From: Prevotella sp.
GTDB lineage: Bacteria; Bacteroidota; Bacteroidia; Bacteroidales; Bacteroidaceae
Assembly: GCA_016291915.1 (NCBI GenBank)
Contig: JAEEZP010000224.1
Span: 1 to 18,199, forward strand
Direction: 5' to 3'
Length of the DNA: 18,199 nucleotides
The notes beneath the pieces were generated by a model. It did no database searches. It was not told the DNA's origin and saw nothing but the letters and a program-made list of their open reading frames with translations. Positions 1 through 8,285 of the stretch are shown here, piece by piece (the first letter of the stretch is position 1; the number at the start of each line of letters is the position of its first letter). The translations under genes were made by a program, and so were the position numbers.

Positions 1-2
1 CT

Positions 3-2846
3 GACGACCTGCCTTCCTGGGAACAACTGCTGCCGGTAAGGGAATGGCTTTATCAGAGTCCGGAACAGATATTGATCAAAGCATCCAATGGTGCTTCCGA
101 CTTCGGTAATAAGTTCGGTCAACCGCTAATCACAGGTTCTGTACTGACTTTCGAGCATCAGGAAGGTGATGAGAAATATGCTTATGATAAAGTCATCATG
201 CTGGCTGGTGGTGTTGGTTATGGAACCAAGCGCGACTGTCTGAAGAAAGAACCGAAGAAAGGCAACAAGATCGTCGTAGTGGGAGGTGACAACTACCGCA
301 TCGGACTGGGTGGCGGTAGCGTGTCATCAGTAGACACCGGCAGGTACAGCAACGGTATTGAGTTGAATGCCGTACAGCGTGCGAACCCGGAGATGCAGAA
401 GAGAGCCTACAACCTGGTCAGAGCTCTTTGCGAAGAGGATGTCAATCCTGTAGTTAGTATTCATGACCACGGCAGTGCCGGTCATGTAAACTGTCTCTCT
501 GAATTGGTTGAGGAATGTGGCGGTGAAATCGACATGACCAAGTTACCTATCGGTGACAAGACCCTCTCTTCGAAAGAAATCATTGCCAATGAGAGTCAGG
601 AGCGCATGGGATTGCTTATCGACGAACAGCATATCGAGCATGTCAGACAGATTGCTGAGCGTGAGCGCGCTCCACTATATGTGGTAGGTGAGACCACCGG
701 TGATGCACATTTCTCCTTTAAGCAAGGTGATGGTGTCAAGCCCTTCGATCTTGATGTGGCACAGATGTTCGGTCATTCTCCAAAGACTATCATGCGTGAC
801 ACTACCGTTGAGCGCCGTTACGAAGACGTTTCTTATGACGTTAAAGACATCGACAAGTATATAGAGGATGTTCTCCGTCTGGAGGCTGTTGCTTGTAAAG
901 ACTGGTTGACCAACAAGGTTGACCGCTCTGTCACGGGAAAGATTGCCCGTCAGCAGTGTCAGGGTGAGATACAATTGCCGCTGAGCGACTGTGGTGTCGT
1001 AGCCTTAGACTATCGTGGAAAGAAGGGTATTGCCACTGCATTGGGACATGCTCCAGTAGCAGGACTTGCCAGTCCTGAAGCAGGTAGTGTCCTCTCTGTT
1101 GCGGAATCACTCACCAATATTGTATGGGCACCTCTGGAGAATGGTTTAGACAGTGTCAGTCTATCTGCAAACTGGATGTGGCCTTGTCGTTCACAAGCTG
1201 GTGAGGATGCTCGTCTGTACAGCGCTGTCAAGGCACTGAGTGATTTCTGCTGTGAGCTAGGTGTTAACGTTCCTACCGGTAAGGATTCACTCTCTATGAG
1301 TCAGCAATATCCTAACGGTGAGAAAATCATTGCCCCGGGAACTGTTATTGTAAGCTCAGGTGCTGAGGTGTCAGACATCACCAAGGTGGTATCGCCGGTA
1401 CTGGTTAACGACAAGAATGCCAGCATCTACTATATCGACCTCAGCTTTGACAACCAACGACTGGGTGGCAGTGCTTTTGCACAGACCCGCGGAAAGGTAG
1501 GTTCTGATGTTCCTACCGTAAAAGATCCGGATTATTTCCGTGATGCTTTCAACGTGTTACAAGAACTGATCAAGAAAGGATGGGTAATGGCTGGTCATGA
1601 TATCTCTGCCGGTGGTCTTGTTACCACCCTTTTGGAAATGACCTTCGCCAACAAGAATGGTGGTCTGCATATCAATCTCCACAATCTAGCCGATGGTGAT
1701 ATCGTGAAGAATCTCTTTGCTGAGAATCCCGGCGTGATCATCGAGGTACACGACCGTCATAAGTTCGACTTTATCGATTTCCTCGAAGATCACGGCGTAG
1801 GTTTTGCCAAGATTGGTTACCCCACCCCCAACAACCGTACCCTTGTCATCAAGAAAGACGATTGGGAGCATACCTTCGATATTGACCATCTACGTGATAT
1901 CTGGTATGAGACAAGTTATCTGCTCGACCGTAAACAGAGTTTCAACGGTAAGGCGAAAGAGCGTTACGACAACTATAAGATCCAGCCGTTGGAGATGCGT
2001 TTCAATCGTAAGTTTGGCGGCACACTGAAAGAATATCGTCTGGATGCCGACAGATGGAAGAAATCATCAGATACTCCACGTCCGAAAGCTGCCATTATCC
2101 GGGAGAAAGGTACTAACGGTGAGCGTGAGATGGCTTATTCTCTCTGGCTAGCCGGCTTTGAAGTGAAAGACGTGATGATGACCGACCTGATTACCGGTCG
2201 TGAGACCTTGGAAGATATCAACATGATTGTGTTCTGCGGTGGATTCTCCAACTCTGACGTCTTAGGCAGTGCAAAAGGATGGGCAGGTGCCTTCCTCTAT
2301 AACCCCAAGGCAAAAGAGACCCTCGAGCGTTTCTATGCCCGTGAGGACACCCTCAGTCTGGGTATCTGTAACGGTTGTCAGCTGATGGTTGAACTCGGAC
2401 TTGTCAAGCAAACTACGGAATCAACAGAGAAACCAAAGATGCTACACAATGACTCTCATAAGTTTGAGAGTGAGTTCATCACTTTGCAGATACCGGAGAA
2501 CGAGAGTGTGATGTTCCATTCACTGAGCGGTAATAAGTTGGGTATCTGGGTAGCTCACGGAGAAGGAAAGTTCTATCTGCCGGGTAAAGAGAGTGACTAT
2601 CAGATCGTGGCCAAATACAACTATCATGGTTATCCAGCTAATCCAAACGGCTCCGACTATGACGTAGCAGGTATCTGTTCCGCCGACGGACGTCATCTGG
2701 CAATGATGCCTCATCTGGAGCGTGCCATCTTCCCTTGGCAGTGTGCTTGGTATCCAGCCAGTCGTCGTAATGACCAGGTGACACCTTGGATAGAAGCCTT
2801 TGTCAATGCCCGTCGCTGGATTGAGGAGAAAACCTGTCAAGAATAA
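3..2846 (+). CDS. purL: Phosphoribosylformylglycinamidine synthase, large single-chain type (5'-truncated by the window)
   Basis: This enzyme makes FGAM from FGAR, ATP and glutamine in de novo purine synthesis in the cytoplasm. The frame is open from base 3 with no start in the window, so the gene begins upstream. About 947 residues are visible of the roughly 1,230 usual for the single-chain form. Visible signatures run in order: KASNGASDFGNKFGQP near the start, the synthetase motifs LGHAPVAGLASPEAGS and VPTGKDSLSM, the AGHDISAGGL motif, then the C-terminal class I glutamine amidotransferase domain. That domain has the nucleophile in GICNGCQL (Cys codon 2367-2369) and the His and Glu of PHLERAIFPWQ (codons 2712-2714 and 2718-2720). 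All three triad residues are present, so the visible part looks intact. The stop lies only 4 bases before the next gene, suggesting co-transcription. Confidence 0.97.
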   Translation, partial: DDLPSWEQLLPVREWLYQSPEQILIKASNGASDFGNKFGQPLITGSVLTFEHQEGDEKYAYDKVIMLAGGVGYGTKRDCLKKEPKKGNKIVVVGGDNYRIGLGGGSVSSVDTGRYSNGIELNAVQRANPEMQKRAYNLVRALCEEDVNPVVSIHDHGSAGHVNCLSELVEECGGEIDMTKLPIGDKTLSSKEIIANESQERMGLLIDEQHIEHVRQIAERERAPLYVVGETTGDAHFSFKQGDGVKPFDLDVAQMFGHSPKTIMRDTTVERRYEDVSYDVKDIDKYIEDVLRLEAVACKDWLTNKVDRSVTGKIARQQCQGEIQLPLSDCGVVALDYRGKKGIATALGHAPVAGLASPEAGSVLSVAESLTNIVWAPLENGLDSVSLSANWMWPCRSQAGEDARLYSAVKALSDFCCELGVNVPTGKDSLSMSQQYPNGEKIIAPGTVIVSSGAEVSDITKVVSPVLVNDKNASIYYIDLSFDNQRLGGSAFAQTRGKVGSDVPTVKDPDYFRDAFNVLQELIKKGWVMAGHDISAGGLVTTLLEMTFANKNGGLHINLHNLADGDIVKNLFAENPGVIIEVHDRHKFDFIDFLEDHGVGFAKIGYPTPNNRTLVIKKDDWEHTFDIDHLRDIWYETSYLLDRKQSFNGKAKERYDNYKIQPLEMRFNRKFGGTLKEYRLDADRWKKSSDTPRPKAAIIREKGTNGEREMAYSLWLAGFEVKDVMMTDLITGRETLEDINMIVFCGGFSNSDVLGSAKGWAGAFLYNPKAKETLERFYAREDTLSLGICNGCQLMVELGLVKQTTESTEKPKMLHNDSHKFESEFITLQIPENESVMFHSLSGNKLGIWVAHGEGKFYLPGKESDYQIVAKYNYHGYPANPNGSDYDVAGICSADGRHLAMMPHLERAIFPWQCAWYPASRRNDQVTPWIEAFVNARRWIEEKTCQE

Positions 2847-2850
2847 TTAA

Positions 2851-3408
2851 ATGGGATTATCTGTGGATAAGATATATTGGGAATCGTTCAGGACTTTCTT
2901 TAAGATTGGCATGGTTACCTTCGGTGGTGGCTATGCCATGATACCGATTATCACCACAGAGGTAGTGGAGAAACACCATTGGGTAAGCGAAGAAGAGTTG
3001 CTCGACCTCATAGCCATCTCACAGAGTTGTCCCGGTGTCTTTGCTATTAATATCAGTACGTTCATTGGATATAAACTAAAAGGTAACAAAGGGGCTCTGT
3101 GTACCTCATTGGCCACAGCACTTCCTTCCTTCTTTATTATCCTGCTCATCGCCTTGTTCTTCCATCAGTTTGAAGACAACAGGGTGATAGCAGCCCTCTT
3201 CCGTGGTATTCGTCCTGCCGTGGTAGCACTTATCGCCGTACCCACCTTCAATCTTGCCCGTAAGGCGAAGATCAACCTCTCCAACTGCTGGATACCTATC
3301 TTAGGTGCTATGGCGATATGGGCTTTCGGTGTATCTCCGATCATCGTCATTATCCTGGCAGGCATCGGAGGATATGTCTATGGCAAATATATTAAACCCA
3401 CTGAATAA
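2851..3408 (+). CDS. Chromate transporter (CHR) family protein, short form, first of a pair
   Basis: This is a 185-residue hydrophobic inner-membrane protein with a single CHR domain. Near the N terminus it has the family's GGGYAMIPI motif. It is followed by a conserved amphipathic stretch with HHWVSEEELLD and then AISQSCPGVFAINIS. A second hydrophobic block contains FRGIRPAVVALI. Short CHR proteins usually occur as adjacent pairs thought to work together, and that is the arrangement here. Characterised members export chromate, but in anaerobic gut Bacteroidota the natural substrate is not established, so the name is a family label only. The start is the ATG 4 bases after the purL stop. There is no well-placed Shine-Dalgarno sequence: an AGGAG-like stretch near 2823 is too far upstream to count. 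Confidence 0.9.
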   Translation: MGLSVDKIYWESFRTFFKIGMVTFGGGYAMIPIITTEVVEKHHWVSEEELLDLIAISQSCPGVFAINISTFIGYKLKGNKGALCTSLATALPSFFIILLIALFFHQFEDNRVIAALFRGIRPAVVALIAVPTFNLARKAKINLSNCWIPILGAMAIWAFGVSPIIVIILAGIGGYVYGKYIKPTE

Positions 3409-3423
3409 ACGACAAGAAGAATT

Positions 3424-3996
3424 ATGGTATACCTTTATCTCTTTATCACTTTCTTTGAAATCGGCCTCTTCGGTTTCGGTGGCGGTTATGGTATGCTATC
3501 TCTGATACAGGGTGAAGTGGTATATCACTGGCACTGGATGACTACCGCTGAGTTTACGGATATTGTAGCCATCAGTCAGATGACACCCGGTCCTGTGGGT
3601 ATCAACGCGGCTACTTACTGTGGATATACAGCTGTAAAGAATGCAGGATTCAGTATGCCAATGGCAATCTTAGGGAGTACGACGGCTACCATCGCACTGG
3701 TACTACCCTCACTCATCTTGATGATCTTAATCAGTAAGATGTTCATGAAATATATGAAATCACCGATTGTGGAAGGCATCTTCAGCGGACTGCGCCCAGC
3801 TGTAGTTGGACTGTTAGCTGCTGCTACCTTGATGCTGATGACGGCAGACAACTTCAGTACGCCCGATAATCCCTGGCAGTTCTGGATCAGTTGTTTCCTG
3901 TTTGTCGCCACATTTGTCGGTGTAAAATTCATGAAGATCAATCCAATCCGCATGATCATGTATTGCGCTTTTGCTGGTCTTCTGCTACTCTACTGA
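3424..3996 (+). CDS. Chromate transporter (CHR) family protein, short form, second of a pair
   Basis: This is a 190-residue membrane protein, paralogous to its upstream neighbour. It has the equivalent motifs GFGGGYGMLSLI, HWHWMTTAEFTD, AISQMTPGPVGINAATYCGY and FSGLRPAVVGLL, at the same spacing as in the first copy. The second motif here has the MTPGP form typical of the family, whereas the first copy has SCPGV. The two subunits are therefore diverged, as expected for a heteromeric pair. The gap to the first copy is 15 bases and contains a purine-rich AAGAAG that may help initiation. The gap to the GH43 gene downstream is 21 bases, with no visible terminator. The substrate is uncertain: chromate or another anion by family membership only. 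Confidence 0.9.
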   Translation: MVYLYLFITFFEIGLFGFGGGYGMLSLIQGEVVYHWHWMTTAEFTDIVAISQMTPGPVGINAATYCGYTAVKNAGFSMPMAILGSTTATIALVLPSLILMILISKMFMKYMKSPIVEGIFSGLRPAVVGLLAAATLMLMTADNFSTPDNPWQFWISCFLFVATFVGVKFMKINPIRMIMYCAFAGLLLLY

Positions 3997-4017
3997 CAAA
4001 TCAAATCATCATTTTTC

Positions 4018-5079
4018 ATGCTTAAAAGAAACTGTTGTATTATAGTATGTCTGATGCTGTGCAGTATTACTGTCACTGCGCAAGACTCTCAGAAAAAACG
4101 ATCGGTTACTCCATTCGTGACAGACACCCTGATGGCTCACGACCCTGTAATGGCTTACGAAGATGGAACCTATTATCTCTTTGCCACTGGCATGGGAATC
4201 ATGAGAGCCACATCAACAGACCGTAAGACATGGACTGTGCATAAACAGGGAGTACTGGAACAGATACCGGCATGGACACATGACTCTGTACCCGGATTTA
4301 AAAGGCATATCTGGGCACCAGACATCATCAGATGGCATGATAAATGGTGGTTGACCTACAGTTGTTCTACCTTCGGAAAGAATGGATCTGCCATCGGACT
4401 GATAACAAACAAGACGCTTAATCCCAATTCGCCGGACTATCGGTGGGTTGACGGAGGTGCAGTTGTTGTTTCGAAAGAAAAACGTGACAAATGGAATGCT
4501 ATTGACCCGAATATCGTCATCGATGACAAAGATCAACCATGGATAGTCTGGGGATCGTTCTGGGATGGTATTCAGTTGGCTCAACTGACAGTTGATGAAA
4601 GCGGTTCCAATTACGGAGCACCTTCTTTAAGAGCTAACAAATCAAAAACAATTGCACGCCGATATCCCAAAGGCTATAAAAAAGCAGCTCCCAATCCCAC
4701 CTCCAAATTTGCAGGAAAGAATGCTATTGAGGCACCATTCATCATGAAACACAACGGATGGTATTACCTGTTTGTATCCTGGGACTACTGCTGCCGAGGC
4801 TCCAAGAGCAACTATCGTGTGGCCGTCGGACGTAGTAAAAAAGTTTCCGGTCCCTATAAAGACCGGAATGGCAAGGATATGCGAAAAGGTGGTGGAACAC
4901 TCTTTGTCGAGGGTGATCATCAATCATTTGAGGCCATGGGACACTGTGCAGCCTATCAGATGAACGGAAAAGATATCTTCATCTGTCATGGTTACAGTGT
5001 AGAGATGGAAGGAGCCGCTCTGTTAGTGCAAAAGGAGATTTCCTGGACTGAAGATGGATGGCCTGTAGCAAAAGACTGA
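4018..5079 (+). CDS. GH43 family exported arabinanase-like glycosidase (probably periplasmic)
   Basis: This 353-residue enzyme has an N-terminal signal peptide (hydrophobic to about residue 20, likely cut after AQ in TVTAQ). It is followed by one five-bladed-propeller GH43 domain. The catalytic acids of the family can be placed: Asp42 in MAHDPVMAYEDG (base), Asp163 in WNAIDPNIVID (pKa modulator) and Glu238 in NAIEAPFIMKHNG (general acid). The WAPDI motif is present. The SWDYCCRGSKSNYRV segment resembles that of endo-1,5-alpha-L-arabinanases rather than beta-xylosidases. Length matches single-domain family members. It has cysteines in the signal region but no convincing lipobox, so I place it in the periplasm, where it would cut imported arabino-oligosaccharides. 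It lies 23 bases before the regulator gene and 21 bases after the CHR pair. Exact specificity (endo, exo or arabinofuranosidase) cannot be read from sequence alone. Confidence 0.9.
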   Translation: MLKRNCCIIVCLMLCSITVTAQDSQKKRSVTPFVTDTLMAHDPVMAYEDGTYYLFATGMGIMRATSTDRKTWTVHKQGVLEQIPAWTHDSVPGFKRHIWAPDIIRWHDKWWLTYSCSTFGKNGSAIGLITNKTLNPNSPDYRWVDGGAVVVSKEKRDKWNAIDPNIVIDDKDQPWIVWGSFWDGIQLAQLTVDESGSNYGAPSLRANKSKTIARRYPKGYKKAAPNPTSKFAGKNAIEAPFIMKHNGWYYLFVSWDYCCRGSKSNYRVAVGRSKKVSGPYKDRNGKDMRKGGGTLFVEGDHQSFEAMGHCAAYQMNGKDIFICHGYSVEMEGAALLVQKEISWTEDGWPVAKD

Positions 5080-5102
5080 CAACACTCTGAAAATAGGTAT
5101 CA

Positions 5103-8054
5103 TTGAAACGACTTGTATCCATATTTTTATTGTTTTCTGCTACCCTTGGGGCAACAGGCTTACCTTTTATGGATCAGCATTACAACATCACCTATTTAAA
5201 TATGCGCAACGGACTGCCAGGAAACAACATCTCTGATATTCATCTTGACAGTTACGGATTTATTTGGATTGCCACCAATGGCAGTGGACTTCTTAAATAC
5301 GACGGATATAATTACTATTCACCGAACAACAACTGGCTGGGCTTTACTTTCAAAAGTAATTCCTGTCGTAGCATAGCGGAAGACAAGTTCCGACGATTAT
5401 GGGTTGCTTATGAAGAAGGCACCGATATTATCGATCTGCAATCCATGCATAATTGGGAGCCGAAAGGTAATCCCCTTATTCAAAAGGCATTGTCACAACA
5501 GGCACTTACGGTATATCGTGACACGAAAGACTGCATATGGCTTGTCGCGCGTACCTATATATATTATATACAGATGGATGAGAGGGGAGTGATCAAGAAA
5601 GTTATCCCCTATCGGTATTCAAGTGGAAAGTTCAACATAACCATCCGTGATATGGAACAGAATGGAACGGTATGGGCAACTATAGAAGGAGGACTATATA
5701 GACTTCTAGTAAAAAACAACACCATCATCCGGGAGGCCATTTCACCAGCTATTCAAAGTATAGGCCCATCTGAAGTCAATGACTTCGTATGGAAAGATAC
5801 CGAGTTGTGGATAGCTACAGTCAGCGGATTATATTGCTTCGACAATATCAATCACCTAAAAAAACATTATCTGAAAAATGACGGTAACGGATTATCGCAT
5901 AATGTCGTCACCCAACTAGCCATAGGCCCTAACAACTCGCTCATAGCCGGCACATTGGGAGGTATTAACATCTTTGATAACAATACCAACACTTTTGAGC
6001 AATGGAACAGCAGGAATAAGGTAATGCCACTAAGCAGCGACTTTATCAGTTGTATCAAATACATGCAAGGACTACTTTGGATAGGTACAGAGACAGGTGG
6101 TATTATGAAGATTGCTCCAAAAGAACTGCTACTGACCAACTATGTCCATACGGATAAAGAAGGAAGTCTTTCTCCGAATGCCGTCAACGCGATGTTTATT
6201 GAAGATAACGGCACCTTATGGGTGGGAACAGTAGAAGGAGGACTGAATCGTAAAGAGCCAAACAGTCAGACGTTCACCCATTTTACCCGAAACAACTCTT
6301 CCCTACCCCATAATTCAGTCTCTACACTTGCCAGTGACAACCGTCAAAAGTTGTGGATAGGCACTTGGGGGGGCGGTGTCTGTACCATTAACCTTGAGAA
6401 ACACCAACAGATTATCCCATTGGAAGTATCCCCTGGCTATGTTCCTCTGCTGGTGTATATTGGTGCGCTTCAATATGATGAGATCAATGACCTCATGTGG
6501 ATTGGCAGTAATAACGGATTGTTCTACTATGACTATCATGCAGGACAAATCAAAGAACCATTCAAGGAATGTCGAACAATCACTGGATGTATAGGGAGTA
6601 TCATCGATAAGGAGGGATGGCTATGGATGGGCACACTACAAGGTGGCATACGTGTGAACCTGCATAGTAAAAAGAAAGATGAGAACTTTGATTATGAGAT
6701 ATTAAGATATAAACTTGACCGACCCGAAAGCAAAATTATTGAAAAGATGAGCTGCTTCTGTGAGTCCAAGGATGGTAGCCTATGGATTGGCAGTAACGAA
6801 TACGGCATCTACCGCCGCACTATCGACAGGGATGGTATACCCCATTACCAGAACTACAATATGCAGCATGGATTGGCCAACAACGGGGTAAAAGGTATTG
6901 TAGAAGATAAAGACGGAATCCTATGGATCACTACAAAGAACGGATTGTCACAATTCAAGCCTCAGACAGGCGTTTTCAACAACTATAGTGAAGTTGACGG
7001 ACTACCAAACTCACAGTTCTACTGGAACTCTGCCATCAGCAACAGACAGGGAGACATTTTCTTGGGAACGACAAGCGGGTTATGTGTTTTACATGGCATC
7101 AACAACAATGCCTCATACAAAGGTCATTTGCGGTTTACACATTTAAATATTGACAATCATGACATCATAGCCGATGGTAAATATCTCAAGGAAGATATTT
7201 CGCTCGCTAGAAAACTCACTCTACATGAGAGTGACAAGACATTGTCTTTTGAGTTCTCTGCCCTCAATTATGTAAACGATCAAAACGGGACCTACAGCTA
7301 TCGACTGTTAGGATTTGAAGATGAATGGATCCAACTGCCCTCTAATCAACACTCCATCCGATACACCTCGTTACAGAGTGGAAACTATACGTTGGAGGTG
7401 AAATATGCATCCTCACTATATGAAGAAGAGCAAGTCATTCAACTTCAGATAAAAGTGATTCCATACTTCTGGAAGACCTGGTGGTTTATCAGTCTGATCT
7501 GTTTATTCCTTATTACATCTGTTATCTGGCTCTATCGTCAACGTATGAAGCAGATAAGAGAGAAAATACGACGTCAGGAAGCAGAAAAGGCCATGGTCCC
7601 AGTCATAAAAGCATTGAATGAGTCGAAAGATCCCAAGCAACTGCAGCAACGGATAGAGAGTATCCTGCATATACAAAAACAATACGAAGATAGTTTCAAT
7701 AAAAGTGCAGAAGAAGATAAGGCCTTTACAGAAAAGGAAAATATTCCTTTCATGGATAAGGTCATCAAGGTTCTAGAAGCAAACTACAAAAACGCAGAGT
7801 TTGGTGTGCCAGAGCTTTGTGAAGCTATGCACATGAGCAGACCCTTACTATCAAAACGGTTGAATGAAAAGGCAGGACTGCCAACCACACAATTTATCCG
7901 TAACTACCGACTGAATATCGCTATGCAGCTATTGAAGGAGTCAGGTGGACGAAACATCACGGAAATAGCCTATAGCGTAGGATTTAACGATCCAAAATAT
8001 TTTACACGTTGTTTCACCAAGCTTTATGGCATCAGTCCGAGTGCTGTAAAGTAA
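5103..8054 (+). CDS. Membrane-spanning propeller/Y_Y_Y sensor fused directly to an AraC-type DNA-binding domain
   Basis: This 983-residue protein is probably the PUL regulator. It has a signal peptide or N-terminal membrane anchor (MKRLVSIFLLFSATLG). About 14 Reg_prop repeats of the LWIGT..GGL type follow, from residue 40 to about 660, enough for two seven-bladed propellers. Next come a Y_Y_Y domain near 722-785 (YSYRLLGFEDEW), a transmembrane helix near 793-812 (WWFISLICLFLITSVIWLY) and a helical linker of about 70 residues. The C-terminal AraC HTH domain runs from about 880 to 983 (VPELCEAMHMSRPLLSKRL and ITEIAYSVGFNDPKYFTRCF). Hybrid two-component regulators share the sensor and the HTH but carry kinase and receiver domains between them. 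Neither is present here, and no H-box or receiver Asp is visible. The start is TTG at 5103: a stop lies just upstream at 5094, and the next in-frame ATG (5169) would remove the signal peptide. Confidence 0.9.
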   Translation: MKRLVSIFLLFSATLGATGLPFMDQHYNITYLNMRNGLPGNNISDIHLDSYGFIWIATNGSGLLKYDGYNYYSPNNNWLGFTFKSNSCRSIAEDKFRRLWVAYEEGTDIIDLQSMHNWEPKGNPLIQKALSQQALTVYRDTKDCIWLVARTYIYYIQMDERGVIKKVIPYRYSSGKFNITIRDMEQNGTVWATIEGGLYRLLVKNNTIIREAISPAIQSIGPSEVNDFVWKDTELWIATVSGLYCFDNINHLKKHYLKNDGNGLSHNVVTQLAIGPNNSLIAGTLGGINIFDNNTNTFEQWNSRNKVMPLSSDFISCIKYMQGLLWIGTETGGIMKIAPKELLLTNYVHTDKEGSLSPNAVNAMFIEDNGTLWVGTVEGGLNRKEPNSQTFTHFTRNNSSLPHNSVSTLASDNRQKLWIGTWGGGVCTINLEKHQQIIPLEVSPGYVPLLVYIGALQYDEINDLMWIGSNNGLFYYDYHAGQIKEPFKECRTITGCIGSIIDKEGWLWMGTLQGGIRVNLHSKKKDENFDYEILRYKLDRPESKIIEKMSCFCESKDGSLWIGSNEYGIYRRTIDRDGIPHYQNYNMQHGLANNGVKGIVEDKDGILWITTKNGLSQFKPQTGVFNNYSEVDGLPNSQFYWNSAISNRQGDIFLGTTSGLCVLHGINNNASYKGHLRFTHLNIDNHDIIADGKYLKEDISLARKLTLHESDKTLSFEFSALNYVNDQNGTYSYRLLGFEDEWIQLPSNQHSIRYTSLQSGNYTLEVKYASSLYEEEQVIQLQIKVIPYFWKTWWFISLICLFLITSVIWLYRQRMKQIREKIRRQEAEKAMVPVIKALNESKDPKQLQQRIESILHIQKQYEDSFNKSAEEDKAFTEKENIPFMDKVIKVLEANYKNAEFGVPELCEAMHMSRPLLSKRLNEKAGLPTTQFIRNYRLNIAMQLLKESGGRNITEIAYSVGFNDPKYFTRCFTKLYGISPSAVK

Positions 8055-8127
8055 TAATTATCTTTATATTAGCCGTTTTTCATCCCACAAAAACCATATT
8101 AGTGTTAAAAACACACCCATAGCCAGC

Positions 8128-8164
8128 TTTGTCCACCTTATATTTCGTTTTATCCACCTTTTGT
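8128..8164 (+). promoter_or_regulatory. Direct repeat with 21-bp spacing: candidate AraC-type operator of the susC promoter
   Basis: Two copies of a 16-bp half-site, consensus TTTRTCCACCTTWTRT, lie at 8128-8143 and 8149-8164 in the same orientation. They agree at 13 of 16 positions and share a perfect 8-bp core, TCCACCTT, at 8132-8139 and 8153-8160. The offset is exactly 21 bp, two helical turns. That is the geometry expected for the two HTH motifs of an AraC dimer on direct-repeat half-sites. The downstream copy reaches the expected -33 region of the promoter, the usual place for a contact-type activator. The likely ligand is the AraC domain encoded immediately upstream; this is inference. 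Confidence 0.6.
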
Positions 8165-8186
8165 ATTTATCTATAATGTAATTTTG
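8160..8186 (+). promoter_or_regulatory. Putative susC promoter, Bacteroidota type
   Basis: A perfect TAnnTTTG -7 box (TAATTTTG) lies at 8179-8186. A TTTG sits upstream at 8160-8163, but with only 15 bases between the boxes instead of about 19-21. The -33 element is therefore poorly spaced, which fits a promoter that depends on an activator. The expected transcription start is near 8190-8195, leaving an AT-rich leader of about 90 bases before the susC ATG. The 231-base gap between the regulator and susC (8055-8285) otherwise shows only AT-rich sequence and a weak 5-bp hairpin. Confidence 0.5.
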
Positions 8187-8285
8187 GAACACTTTCAATA
8201 TTACCTATAGTCTATTTTGATAGATATACTTCAACATTCAAGAAAATATTATTACTATTACAATTAATAACTTAATCAAACTAAA

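Noticed and set aside
3615..3959. 114-codon minus-strand open frame within the second CHR gene
   Set aside because: It is antisense to a well-supported membrane protein. Its hydrophobicity is explained by the complement of the CHR codons, and it has no start context.
2851..3996. CHR transporter pair as a functional part of the arabinan locus
   Set aside because: No link between CHR proteins and glycan use is known to me. Proximity is better explained by their position behind purL.
5556..5571. AT-alternating run around TATATATATTATATA as a possible origin or regulatory element
   Set aside because: It lies in frame within the regulator and encodes YIYYI in a propeller blade. There are no flanking repeats or boxes.
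8102..8114. Short hairpin GTGTT-AAA-AACAC downstream of the regulator as a terminator
   Set aside because: The stem is only 5 bp and no T-tract follows, so it is too weak to call. How the regulator transcript ends remains unclear.
8211..8220. Second possible -7 box (CTATTTTGA) in the susC leader
   Set aside because: It is one base short of the TAnnTTTG pattern and lies away from the operator repeat. The box at 8179-8186 fits better.
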